Source of the DNA: ZC4RG30 sp039929265
GTDB lineage: Bacteria > Pseudomonadota > Gammaproteobacteria > Steroidobacterales > Steroidobacteraceae
DNA length: 17,807 nt
Assembly (NCBI GenBank): GCA_039929265.1
Contig: JBDSRN010000158.1
Coordinates: 1-17,807 of the forward strand
Reading direction: 5' to 3'
Shown here: positions 7,474-15,353 of the stretch, piece by piece
How positions within the stretch are numbered: position 1 is the stretch's first letter
How the letters are laid out: each line of letters starts with the position of its first letter
The notes under the pieces: model-generated
The model's input: the letters and a program-made list of their open reading frames with translations, nothing else
What the model was told of the DNA's origin: nothing
The model's database searches: none
Program-made: the position numbers and the translations under genes

Positions 7474-7499
7474 CACAGCCGGTGCGGGGTTTTTTGTTT
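7458..7499 (+). terminator. Rho-independent terminator (ilv-leu attenuator)
   Basis: A perfect 11-bp stem, CCCCGCACCGG (7462-7472) / CCGGTGCGGGG (7479-7489), with a 6-nt loop CCACAG, followed by six T, one G and three T. Four A before the stem can pair with the first T residues to lengthen it to 15 bp. It lies between the leader peptide and ilvC, on the same strand, so it must be regulated for the operon to be expressed. Confidence 0.92.
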
Positions 7500-7519
7500 G
7501 GCGTCCGGGAGTGAATTCG

Positions 7520-8515
7520 ATGCGTTTATATTCTCAGAAAGATGTTCAGAAAAAGGCGTTGAAAGGTGCCCTCATCGCCGTGCTCGGGTACGGCAGCCAG
7601 GGACGCGCGCATGCGCTGAATCTGAAGGACAGTGGGTTCAAGGTGATCGTCGGCGTTCGCAAGAACGGTGACAGCTGGAAGAAGGCCAAGCGCGAGGGAC
7701 TCGCGGTGGCCGAGCCAGCCGAGGCGGTGAAGGGAGCAGACCTCGTCGCGTTCCTGGTGCCCGACCTCGCGCAGAAGAATCTGTACGCGAGCGTGCAGGC
7801 GAACCTGAAGAAAGGTGCCGCGCTGCTGTTTGCGCACGGGTTCAACATCCACTTCAAGCAGATCAAGCCGCGCAAGGATCTGGATGTGGTGCTGATCGCG
7901 CCCAAGGGTCCGGGTGACCTCGTGCGTCGTCAGTATCAGCAAGGTCGCGGTGTGCCCTGTCTCATCGCCGTGTTCCAGGACGCCACGGGCACCGGGCATG
8001 CACGCGCGCTCGGCTATGCGCATGGTATCGGTGGCACGCGCGGTGGTGTGCTGGAAACGACCTTCAAGGAAGAGACCGAGACCGATCTGTTCGGCGAGCA
8101 GGCCGTGCTGTGCGGTGGCTCGACCGTAATGGTCGTGAAGGGTTTCGAGACGCTGGTGGAAGCCGGCTATCAGCCCGAAGTCGCGTACTACGAAGTGCTG
8201 CACGAACTGAAGCTCATCGTCGACCTGCTGCACGAAGGCGGCCTCGCGAAGATGCACAAGTTCATCAGCGACACGGCCAAGTGGGGCGCGCTGATCAGCG
8301 GCCCGCGCGTGATTGACGATCGCACGAAGAAAGAGATGGGCAAGATTCTCAAGGACATCCAGACGGGCAAGTTCGCGCGCCGCTGGATCAAGGAGAACGA
8401 GGACGGCAACAAGACCTACAAGAAGTTGCTGAAGGCCGACATGGATCGTCAGATCGAAAAGGTCGGCGCAAATCTGCGCAGCCGCATGCCCTGGTTGAAG
8501 GAAGCTCGCGCCTGA
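7520..8515 (+). CDS. ilvC: Ketol-acid reductoisomerase, class I
   Basis: A 331-residue class I KARI: it isomerises and reduces acetolactate or acetohydroxybutyrate with NAD(P)H and Mg2+. The N-terminal Rossmann motif is GYGSQGRAHALNL, with Arg where His is usual. FAHGFNIHF and APKGPG follow, and the C-terminal knotted domain shows ETDLFGEQAVLCGG and EVLHELKLIVDLL, which carry the metal-binding acids. The cofactor loop reads RKNGDSW, lacking one of the Ser residues usual in NADPH-type loops. I start at ATG 7520 (MRLYSQKDVQ), with GGGAG upstream; the frame is open back to a GTG at 7406 through the leader and terminator, but that extension is not protein-like. First structural gene of the ilv-leu operon; leuA follows after 24 nt. 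Confidence 0.96.
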   Translation: MRLYSQKDVQKKALKGALIAVLGYGSQGRAHALNLKDSGFKVIVGVRKNGDSWKKAKREGLAVAEPAEAVKGADLVAFLVPDLAQKNLYASVQANLKKGAALLFAHGFNIHFKQIKPRKDLDVVLIAPKGPGDLVRRQYQQGRGVPCLIAVFQDATGTGHARALGYAHGIGGTRGGVLETTFKEETETDLFGEQAVLCGGSTVMVVKGFETLVEAGYQPEVAYYEVLHELKLIVDLLHEGGLAKMHKFISDTAKWGALISGPRVIDDRTKKEMGKILKDIQTGKFARRWIKENEDGNKTYKKLLKADMDRQIEKVGANLRSRMPWLKEARA

Positions 8516-8539
8516 GCGCGCTGCACTGAGGAGAATGAC

Positions 8540-10132
8540 ATGACTTCGATCGACAACCAGATACTCATCTTCGACACCACCTTGCGCGACGGCGAGCAGG
8601 CTCCCGGCTGCAGCATGACGCAGCCGGAAAAGCTGCGGGTCGCGAGGGCGCTGGCGGAGCTGGGTGTCGACGTCATCGAGGCTGGTTTCCCCGCCGCGTC
8701 GCGGGGAGATTTCGAATCGGTGCAGGCGGTGAGTCGCGAAGTGCACGGCCCGATCATTGCGGGCCTCGCACGTTGCTCGATCGAGGACATCGAGGTGACG
8801 GCCAAGGCGCTGAAAGACGCACCGCGGCATCGTCTGCACGTGTTCCTCGCCACCAGCGCGATCCATCGCGAGTTCAAGCTGAACATGGCGCGCGAGGAGA
8901 TCATCAAGCGCGCCGTGAATGCCGTGAAATACGCGCGGGAATTCTGCGACGACGTGGAGTTCTCGCCGGAGGACGCGTCGCGCACCGAGCTCGATTTCCT
9001 CGCAGAGGTGGTCGAGTCGGTGATCGCGGCGGGCGCCTCCACGATCAACATCCCCGACACCGTGGGTTACACGGTGCCGGACGAATTCGGTGAGCTGTTC
9101 CGCTACCTGCGCAAGAACGTGCGCGGCATCGACAAGGTGCGCCTGTCGGTGCATTGCCACGATGACCTCGGCATGGCGGTGGCCAACAGCCTCACGGCAG
9201 TCGTCGCCGGCGCACGTCAGGTGGAATGCACCATCAACGGCATCGGCGAGCGCGCGGGCAACTGCTCGCTTGAGGAAGTCGTGATGGCAATCAAGACGCG
9301 CGAGCAGTTCTTCAATGCCCGCACGAACATCAACACAACCCGTCTCTACCCGACCTCACGTCTCGTCTCGAGCATCACCGGAACCTCCGTGCCGCGCAAC
9401 AAGGCGATAGTTGGCGAGAATGCGTTCGCGCACGAGTCGGGCATCCATCAGCACGGCATGCTCAAGAATGCGCAGACCTACGAGATCATGCGGCCGGAAG
9501 ACGTGGGTTTGGCGCGCAGCACGCTCGTCCTCGGCAAGCACAGCGGACGTCATGCGTTCCGCGAACGCGTCACACAGCTGGGCTTCGAGCTCGACGAGTT
9601 CGAATTGAACCGCGTGTTCGAGGAATTCAAGACGCTCGCGGACAAGAAAAAGGAGCTCTTCGATGGCGACATCGAGGCGCTCGTTCTGCGCGCGGAAGGC
9701 TCGGCTCGCGGGCCCTGGACGCTCGCACATCTGGAGACCAGGACCGCCAGCGGCAAGCAGGCCGAGGCGCTGGTGCGCCTGGGTCATGCAGACGGGCGCA
9801 GCGTCGAGCAGCGTTCCGCGGGCGATGGCCCGGTCGATGCCGTATTCAAGGCTATTGAACTGGCGACGGGAATCAACGTCGCGCTGAGCAAGTTCGAGGT
9901 GCGGGGTGTGACCGGCGGCGAGGACGCACAAGGCGAAGCGGTCGTATATGTCGAGCACAACGCTCGCACTTATCGCGGCGCGAGCGTCAGCACGAACATC
10001 GTCGAATCCGGCGCCAATGCATTTCTCGAAGTGATCAATCGTATCGAGCTCGCGCAGCGCAACGGTGCACGCCCGGGCGCGCCCGCCGACATGACCGCGC
10101 AGCAGCGGCACGCTGCGCAGCCAAGGAACTGA
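8540..10132 (+). CDS. leuA: 2-isopropylmalate synthase
   Basis: A 530-residue LeuA type 1, near the E. coli length. It condenses 2-oxoisovalerate with acetyl-CoA, the committed step of leucine synthesis. The TIM barrel begins with DTTLRDGEQAPGCSM, has VHCHDDLGMAVANSL with the metal-binding His pair, and NGIGERAGNCSLEEV. AFAHESGIHQHGMLKN and LGKHSGRHAF belong to the linker subdomain. The C-terminal LeuA regulatory domain, from about residue 400 (GPWTLAHLET ... YRGASVSTNIVESGANAFL), is complete, so leucine feedback inhibition is likely. TGAGGAGA lies 5 nt before the ATG. The last 20 or so residues (GARPGAPADMTAQQRHAAQP) are a low-complexity tail. ilvE starts one base after the stop. Confidence 0.97.
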   Translation: MTSIDNQILIFDTTLRDGEQAPGCSMTQPEKLRVARALAELGVDVIEAGFPAASRGDFESVQAVSREVHGPIIAGLARCSIEDIEVTAKALKDAPRHRLHVFLATSAIHREFKLNMAREEIIKRAVNAVKYAREFCDDVEFSPEDASRTELDFLAEVVESVIAAGASTINIPDTVGYTVPDEFGELFRYLRKNVRGIDKVRLSVHCHDDLGMAVANSLTAVVAGARQVECTINGIGERAGNCSLEEVVMAIKTREQFFNARTNINTTRLYPTSRLVSSITGTSVPRNKAIVGENAFAHESGIHQHGMLKNAQTYEIMRPEDVGLARSTLVLGKHSGRHAFRERVTQLGFELDEFELNRVFEEFKTLADKKKELFDGDIEALVLRAEGSARGPWTLAHLETRTASGKQAEALVRLGHADGRSVEQRSAGDGPVDAVFKAIELATGINVALSKFEVRGVTGGEDAQGEAVVYVEHNARTYRGASVSTNIVESGANAFLEVINRIELAQRNGARPGAPADMTAQQRHAAQPRN

Positions 10133-10133
10133 C

Positions 10134-11093
10134 ATGCCCATACCCGCAACAAAATACATCTGGTTCAACGGCAAACTCGTGCCGTGGGACAAAGCTCAGG
10201 TGCACGTACTCACGCATGCCTTGCACTACGGTTCCTCCGTGTTCGAAGGTCTGCGCGCCTACGAGACGCCCAAAGGTGTTGCGATCTTCCGGCTGAAGGA
10301 TCACACGCGTCGTCTGTTCGACTCGGCGAAGATCTATCGCATCGCCCTGCCCTACACCGCCGACCAAATCAACGATGCATGCAAGCAGATCGTCGCGAGC
10401 AACGGCCTCACGAAGGGCGCCTACCTGCGACCGGTGGCGTTCCGCGGCTATGGTGAGATCGGCGTCGCCCCGAAGATCGATCCGCCGGTGGACGTCGCAA
10501 TTGCCGGCTGGGAATGGGGCAAGTATCTCGGCAAGGAAAGCGAGGAGCACGGCGTGGATGTGTGTGTGTCGTCGTGGCAGCGGGTCGCGCCGAACACCCT
10601 GCCCGCCATGGCCAAGGCTGGTGGCAACTATCTGTCGAGCCAGCTAATCAGCTACGAGGCGAAGCGTCTTGGATTCGCCGAAGGCATCGGCCTGTCGCCA
10701 GATGGCACCGTCAGCGAGGGCGCTGGCGAGAACCTGTTCCTGGTGAAGGACGGTGTGCTGCTCACGCCAGGCCTGTCGCACTCCGTGCTCAGCGGTATCA
10801 CACGCGACACGATCATGAAGCTGGCGCGCGAGCGCGGCATCGAGGTGCGCGAGGCATCGATTCCGCGTGAGATGCTGTATCTGTGCGACGAGCTCTTCAT
10901 GACCGGCACCGCTGCCGAGGTCACGCCTGTGCGCTCGGTGGATCGTCTCACCGTCGGTGACGGCAAGCGTGGCCCCGTGACCGAATTGCTGCAGGCCGAT
11001 TTCTTCGGTCTGTTCAATGGCAACACGGGCGACAGGTACGACTGGCTCGACTACGTCGAGATGACCGCGCCGCGCGCGGCCGTCGCGAACTGA
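10134..11093 (+). CDS. ilvE: Branched-chain amino-acid aminotransferase
   Basis: A 319-residue class IV PLP aminotransferase that moves the amino group between glutamate and the 2-oxo acids of valine, leucine and isoleucine. Features seen: HALHYGSSVFEGLRAYETPKG near the N-terminus; the PLP lysine K161 in LPAMAKAGGNYLSS; E195 in TVSEGAGENLFLVKDG; and FMTGTAAEVTPV, the class IV signature end. The length fits E. coli IlvE (309) with a short C-terminal tail. AAGGAA about 5 nt upstream of ATG 10134 supports the start, and leuA ends one base before it. It is set between leuA and leuC, so the last step is made with the leucine genes. A D-amino-acid aminotransferase is the alternative in this fold, but the motifs and context favour IlvE. 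Confidence 0.95.
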   Translation: MPIPATKYIWFNGKLVPWDKAQVHVLTHALHYGSSVFEGLRAYETPKGVAIFRLKDHTRRLFDSAKIYRIALPYTADQINDACKQIVASNGLTKGAYLRPVAFRGYGEIGVAPKIDPPVDVAIAGWEWGKYLGKESEEHGVDVCVSSWQRVAPNTLPAMAKAGGNYLSSQLISYEAKRLGFAEGIGLSPDGTVSEGAGENLFLVKDGVLLTPGLSHSVLSGITRDTIMKLARERGIEVREASIPREMLYLCDELFMTGTAAEVTPVRSVDRLTVGDGKRGPVTELLQADFFGLFNGNTGDRYDWLDYVEMTAPRAAVAN

Positions 11094-11100
11094 GGCTCCC

Positions 11101-12513
11101 ATGACCAATGCGAAGACCCTGTTCCAAAAGGTATGGGAACGGCACGAAGTCGCCCCGGAAACGCCCGACACACCAGCGGTGCTGTTCATAGACTTGCACC
11201 TTGTGCACGAGGTGACTTCGCCGCAAGCCTTCAGCGTCCTGCGCGAACGTGGCCTGAAGTTGCGGCGCACGGACCTCACGCTGGCGACCATGGATCACTC
11301 CACGCCGACGCGCACCGAGCAGGTGTTCGGCGGCGCGCCCATCTCGATCGAGTCGGCCGCGCAGCAGATCCGCCAGCTCGAACAGAATTGCGCGGAGTTC
11401 GGAGTCGAACTGCTGGGTCTGCGCAGCGCGCAGCGCGGCATCGTGCACATCATCGGACCGGAGTCGGGCATCACCCAGCCGGGCAAGACGGTGGTGTGCG
11501 GGGACAGCCACACCAGCACACATGGTGCATTCGGTGCACTCGCCTTCGGTATCGGCACCACCGAAGTTGGTCAGGTGTTCGCGACGCAGTGTCTACTGCA
11601 GCGCAAGCCCCGCAGCTTCGCGATCAACGTCAACGGCGCGATGCCTGCGGGCGTGACCGCAAAGGATCTGATCCTCGCGATCATCGGCAGGATCGGTGTC
11701 GGTGGGGGCACCGGATTTGTGCTCGAATATCGCGGACCCACGATCCGGGCACTGTCGATGGACGAGCGCATGACGATCTGCAACATGTCGATCGAAGCTG
11801 GCGCGCGCGCCGGCATGATCGCGCCCGACGAGACGACTTATGAATACATGAAGGGTCGGACACGCGCTCCACAGGGCGCGGCATGGGACTCTGCCCTCGC
11901 CCGCTGGCGCGAGCTGCCCGGTGATGAGGGCGCGCGTTTCGATCGGGAGATCGAAATCGACGCGGCCACACTCGAACCCATGATCACCTACGGCACGAAT
12001 CCGGGCATGGTCGTGCCGATCAGCGGCTCGGTGCCGGTGCGTCACGACGACGCCGTGTTCGACAAGGCGCTGGCGTACATGGGCCTGACCGCCGGGCAAC
12101 CGTTGCGCGATCAACGCATCGATTCGGTGTTCCTCGGCAGCTGCACCAATGGTCGCATCAGCGACCTGCGCGCCGCAGCCAGCGTGCTAAGGGGTCGCAA
12201 GATCGCCAAGGGCGTGCAGATGCTCGTGGTGCCAGGATCGCAGGCCGTAAAGAAAGCCGCCGAAGCCGAAGGACTCGATATCGTGTTCAAGGAAGCCGGC
12301 GCCGAGTGGCGCGAGTCGGGCTGTTCGATGTGCCTCGGCATGAACGGCGATCTGGTCGAGCGCGGCAGCTACTCGCTGAGCACGAGCAATCGCAATTTCG
12401 AAGGTCGTCAGGGTGTCGGTGCGCGCACGTTGCTCGCGAGCCCGCTCACGGCTGCGGCATCGGCGCTGCGGGGCAAGATCACCGATCCGCGCGACATAGT
12501 CACCGGAGCCTGA
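11101..12513 (+). CDS. leuC: 3-isopropylmalate dehydratase, large subunit
   Basis: A 470-residue aconitase-family subunit. With LeuD it isomerises 2-isopropylmalate to 3-isopropylmalate. The [4Fe-4S] ligands are C348 (GSCTNGRISDLR), C408 and C411 (GCSMCLGMN). Other hallmarks are TMDHSTPT, CGDSHTSTHGAFGALAFGIG and DETTYEYMKGR. The start at 11101 (MTNAKTLFQKVWERHEV) fits LeuC proteins, with GAGGC close upstream; ilvE ends 7 nt before. The TGA stop lies one base before the leuD ATG, suggesting coupled translation of the two subunits. Length and motifs match bacterial LeuC (E. coli 466). Confidence 0.97.
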   Translation: MTNAKTLFQKVWERHEVAPETPDTPAVLFIDLHLVHEVTSPQAFSVLRERGLKLRRTDLTLATMDHSTPTRTEQVFGGAPISIESAAQQIRQLEQNCAEFGVELLGLRSAQRGIVHIIGPESGITQPGKTVVCGDSHTSTHGAFGALAFGIGTTEVGQVFATQCLLQRKPRSFAINVNGAMPAGVTAKDLILAIIGRIGVGGGTGFVLEYRGPTIRALSMDERMTICNMSIEAGARAGMIAPDETTYEYMKGRTRAPQGAAWDSALARWRELPGDEGARFDREIEIDAATLEPMITYGTNPGMVVPISGSVPVRHDDAVFDKALAYMGLTAGQPLRDQRIDSVFLGSCTNGRISDLRAAASVLRGRKIAKGVQMLVVPGSQAVKKAAEAEGLDIVFKEAGAEWRESGCSMCLGMNGDLVERGSYSLSTSNRNFEGRQGVGARTLLASPLTAAASALRGKITDPRDIVTGA

Positions 12514-12514
12514 C

Positions 12515-13105
12515 ATGGAACCTCTCAAGGCGATCCGCTCGCGCACGGTGGTGATCCCGAATTCGAACATCGATACCGATCAGATCATCCCGGCCCGGTT
12601 CCTGCGCACCACGACGCGCGAAGGGCTGGGCAAGCAGCTGTTCGCCGATTGGCGCTATCGCAGCGACGGTAGCGACAACCCGGATTTCGTGATGAACAAG
12701 CCTGAATCGCAAGGTTGCCAAGTGCTGGTTGCGGGCAACAACTTCGGCTGCGGCTCGTCGCGCGAACACGCGCCGTGGGCGCTGTACGACGCGGGCATCC
12801 GCGCCGTGATCAGCACCGAGATCGCCGATATCTTCCGCAACAATTCGTTGAAGAACGGTTTGCTTCCGGTGGTCATCGAGGCGTCGGCGCATGCCTGGCT
12901 GCTCGCCAATCCGGGGGCCCTGATCGAAGTGGACCTGCAGGCCAATCGCGTGACGTTGCCGGACGGCAGAATCGCTGCATTCAACATCGAGCCGTTCGCG
13001 CGCTACTGCCTGCTCAACGGTGTGGACGAGCTCGGCTATCTGCTCTCCCAGGAACCGCGCATCGCGGCCTACGAAAAGCTGCATGCACTGGAGTGGCACG
13101 AATGA
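12515..13105 (+). CDS. leuD: 3-isopropylmalate dehydratase, small subunit
   Basis: A 196-residue small subunit of isopropylmalate isomerase, the swivel domain that closes over the substrate held by LeuC. It shows NIDTDQIIPARFL near the N-terminus (residues 18-30) and NFGCGSSREHAPWAL in the middle, both typical of bacterial LeuD (E. coli 201). GGAG lies 6 nt before the ATG. The ATG is one base after the leuC stop, and its own TGA overlaps the leuB start (ATGA), so leuC, leuD and leuB look translationally coupled. Confidence 0.96.
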   Translation: MEPLKAIRSRTVVIPNSNIDTDQIIPARFLRTTTREGLGKQLFADWRYRSDGSDNPDFVMNKPESQGCQVLVAGNNFGCGSSREHAPWALYDAGIRAVISTEIADIFRNNSLKNGLLPVVIEASAHAWLLANPGALIEVDLQANRVTLPDGRIAAFNIEPFARYCLLNGVDELGYLLSQEPRIAAYEKLHALEWHE

Positions 13106-14193
13106 AGGCCAGGATTGCCGTACTGGGCGGCGACGGCATCGGTCCTGAAGTTATCGCCGAAGCATTGCAGGTACTGGCACTCGTCGCGCAGCGCTACGGG
13201 CACAACTTCAACCTCATCGAAGCGCCATTCGGCGGCGTGGCGATCGACAAAGGCGGCGACCCGCTGCCCGCATCGACGCTCGACCTGTGCCTGAAGTCCG
13301 ACGCGATCCTGCTGGGCGCCATCGGCGGTCCGAAGTGGTCGGGTCCGGAGCTGAAGGTGCGCCCCGAGCAGGGGCTGCTGCGACTGCGGCGCGAGCTGGG
13401 CGTGTTCGCGAACCTGCGGCCCGTGAGCGTGCACCCTGCGCTGCACGCGGCATCGACGCTGCGTTCCGAAGTGCTCATCGGCGTGGACATGATGTTCGTG
13501 CGCGAGCTGACCGGCGGCATTTATTTCGGCGAGAAGAAACGCACCGCCGAGATGGCGAGCGACCTCTGCACGTACACGGTGACCGAGATCGAGCGCGTCA
13601 CGCGCGTCGCGGGCAAGCTTGCGCAGGGGCGTCGCAGGAAACTCACGTCAATCGACAAGGCGAACGTTCTCGAGACCTCGCGCCTGTGGCGCGAAGTGGT
13701 GACGCGCGTGATGCGCAGCGAGTTCACCAATGTGTCGCTCGAGCACATGCTCGTCGATGCCGCGTCGATGCACCTCATCCGCAACCCGCGCGACTTCGAC
13801 GTGCTGCTCACCGAGAACATGTTCGGCGACATCCTCACCGATGAAGCTTCGATGCTCGCCGGCTCGCTCGGCCTGCCGCCGTCGGCATCGATCGGTGCGT
13901 CACGGCGCGGGCTGTACGAGCCGATTCACGGCTCTGCGCCGGACATCGCGGGTCGCGGCATCGCCAACCCGATCGGCATGATCATGAGCGTGGCGCTGCT
14001 GCTGCGATACTCGCTCGGACTCGAGGACGAGGCGCATGCGGTCGAACTCGCCGTGAGCAAGGCCATCGACGCGGGTCTGCGCACGGCGGATATCCGCACG
14101 CTCGATTCGCGCATCTCCAACACGCAGGAAGCAGGCAGCATCATCCGCTCGATGCTGCAGTCCACGAACGCGAAGGAAGCCGCCGCGCGCTAG
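13102..14193 (+). CDS. leuB: 3-isopropylmalate dehydrogenase
   Basis: A 363-residue NAD-dependent beta-decarboxylating dehydrogenase making 2-oxoisocaproate. Key residues are visible: the GDGIGPEV loop (10-17), R96/R106 (LRRELGVFANLRPV), R134 in MFVRELTGGIYFG, K186 in SIDKANVLETS, D244 and D248 in MFGDILTDEAS, and the cofactor segment LYEPIHGSAPDIAG. I start at ATG 13102, which overlaps the leuD TGA; the frame is open back to 12715, but that stretch is leuD read in another frame. The TAG stop lies in CTAG at 14190-14193, where the convergent metB also ends, so no terminator separates the two operons. Confidence 0.97.
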   Translation: MKARIAVLGGDGIGPEVIAEALQVLALVAQRYGHNFNLIEAPFGGVAIDKGGDPLPASTLDLCLKSDAILLGAIGGPKWSGPELKVRPEQGLLRLRRELGVFANLRPVSVHPALHAASTLRSEVLIGVDMMFVRELTGGIYFGEKKRTAEMASDLCTYTVTEIERVTRVAGKLAQGRRRKLTSIDKANVLETSRLWREVVTRVMRSEFTNVSLEHMLVDAASMHLIRNPRDFDVLLTENMFGDILTDEASMLAGSLGLPPSASIGASRRGLYEPIHGSAPDIAGRGIANPIGMIMSVALLLRYSLGLEDEAHAVELAVSKAIDAGLRTADIRTLDSRISNTQEAGSIIRSMLQSTNAKEAAAR

Positions 14194-15353
14194 GCCCTGG
14201 TCGCGCGCGCAAGTCCTGCGGCCAGATCCCTGCGCAGATCCTCGAGCGATTCGATGCCGATCGAAAGGCGCAGCAGACCATCTGTGAGCCCTGCTGCCTT
14301 GCGTGAGGCCTCGTCCATCGCGGCATGAGTCATCGTGCCAGGGTGCGCGACCAGGCTCTCCACGCCGCCGAGCGATTCGGCGAGCGAGAAGAATTCCAGT
14401 CCCGTCACGAAGGCCTTTACAGCGCGAGTGCCGCCGGCAAGCTCGATTGTGATGATGGCGCCGAAGCCAGTCTGCTGGCGCTTGGCGATGTCATGGCCGG
14501 GATGCGCCGGCAGACCGGGGTAGAAAACCCGGGAGATGCCTTTCTCCTTTGCAAGCCAATTTGCCAACTCGCCCGCGTTGTGGCCGTGCACGTTCAGGCG
14601 AGCCTGCAGTGTGCGCAATCCGCGCAGCGTGAGAAAGCTGTCGAACGCGGAGCCGGTGAGCCCCAGGCAGTTGGCCCACCAGCCGAGCTGATCGGCGAGT
14701 TCTTTGGTCGCCGCGACCACCGCGCCGCCAACGACGTCGCTGTGACCGTTGATGTACTTCGTGGTCGAGTGCAGCACGAGATCTGCGCCGAGTGAGATCG
14801 GCTTCTGCCAGCCAGGCGACAGGAAGGTGTTGTCGACGACGGTGATCGCACCTCTCGCCTTTGCGCGACTGGCGAGCGCTTCGATGTCGGTGATGCGCAG
14901 CAGCGGATTGCTCGGCGTCTCGATCCACAGCATTGCGAACGGCTGCGCCAGGGCGGCGTCGAGCGCGGCCTTGTCGTCGAAGCGAACGAAGTCGACCCTG
15001 TGATCACCACGGCGAGTCCACGCCGCGAAGAGGCGGTAGGTGCCGCCATAGCAGTCGTGCGGCGCGATGATGCGCGAGCCCTGCGGGATCAGGTAGCCGC
15101 ACAGCGTAATCGCACCCATGCCGGAGCCCGTGACCACTCCACCGACGGCATCCTCGAGATCGGCTATCGCGCGCGACAGATGATCACGAGTGGGATTGCC
15201 GGAGCGCGAGTAGTCATACGGGCGCTTGTCGCCGTAACCACGGAACGCGAAGGTCGAGGACAAATGGATGGGCGGCACAACGGCGCCGGTAACTTCATCG
15301 GAATCCAGCCCGGCGCGCACGGCTCGGGTGGTGAAATCGGGGCGGTCAGTCAC
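14190..15353 (-). CDS. metB: Cystathionine gamma-synthase
   Basis: A 387-residue Cys/Met-metabolism PLP enzyme very close in length and sequence pattern to E. coli MetB (386). It joins an O-acylhomoserine with cysteine to give cystathionine, the first step of transsulfuration to methionine. Seen: VVPPIHLSSTFAF, YDYSRSGNPTRD, APHDCYGGTYRLF, ETPSNPLLRITDI, VVDNTFLSPGWQKP, the PLP lysine K199 in HSTTKYINGHSDVVGG, and SLAESLGGVESLVAHPGTMTHA. The last motif and the operon partner favour gamma-synthase over cystathionine gamma-lyase or methionine gamma-lyase, though these cannot be fully separated by eye. The start overlaps the end of metX by 8 nt. It would share the S-box control of metX. It ends tail-to-tail with leuB at CTAG. 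Confidence 0.93.
   Translation of the reverse strand: MTDRPDFTTRAVRAGLDSDEVTGAVVPPIHLSSTFAFRGYGDKRPYDYSRSGNPTRDHLSRAIADLEDAVGGVVTGSGMGAITLCGYLIPQGSRIIAPHDCYGGTYRLFAAWTRRGDHRVDFVRFDDKAALDAALAQPFAMLWIETPSNPLLRITDIEALASRAKARGAITVVDNTFLSPGWQKPISLGADLVLHSTTKYINGHSDVVGGAVVAATKELADQLGWWANCLGLTGSAFDSFLTLRGLRTLQARLNVHGHNAGELANWLAKEKGISRVFYPGLPAHPGHDIAKRQQTGFGAIITIELAGGTRAVKAFVTGLEFFSLAESLGGVESLVAHPGTMTHAAMDEASRKAAGLTDGLLRLSIGIESLEDLRRDLAAGLARATRA

Noticed and set aside
7406..7519. N-terminal extension of IlvC starting at GTG 7406
   Set aside because: It would translate through the leader peptide's end and the terminator stem; ATG 7520 matches KARI N-termini and has a ribosome site.
7526..9160. Long antisense open frame (544 codons) opposite ilvC and leuA
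   Set aside because: High-GC codon bias leaves the complementary frame open. The sense strand encodes two unmistakable enzymes, and the antisense product has low-complexity, His/Arg-rich composition with no known motif.
12715..13101. N-terminal extension of LeuB
   Set aside because: The extra 129 codons are leuD read in another frame; ATG 13102 matches the LeuB N-terminus and overlaps the leuD stop.
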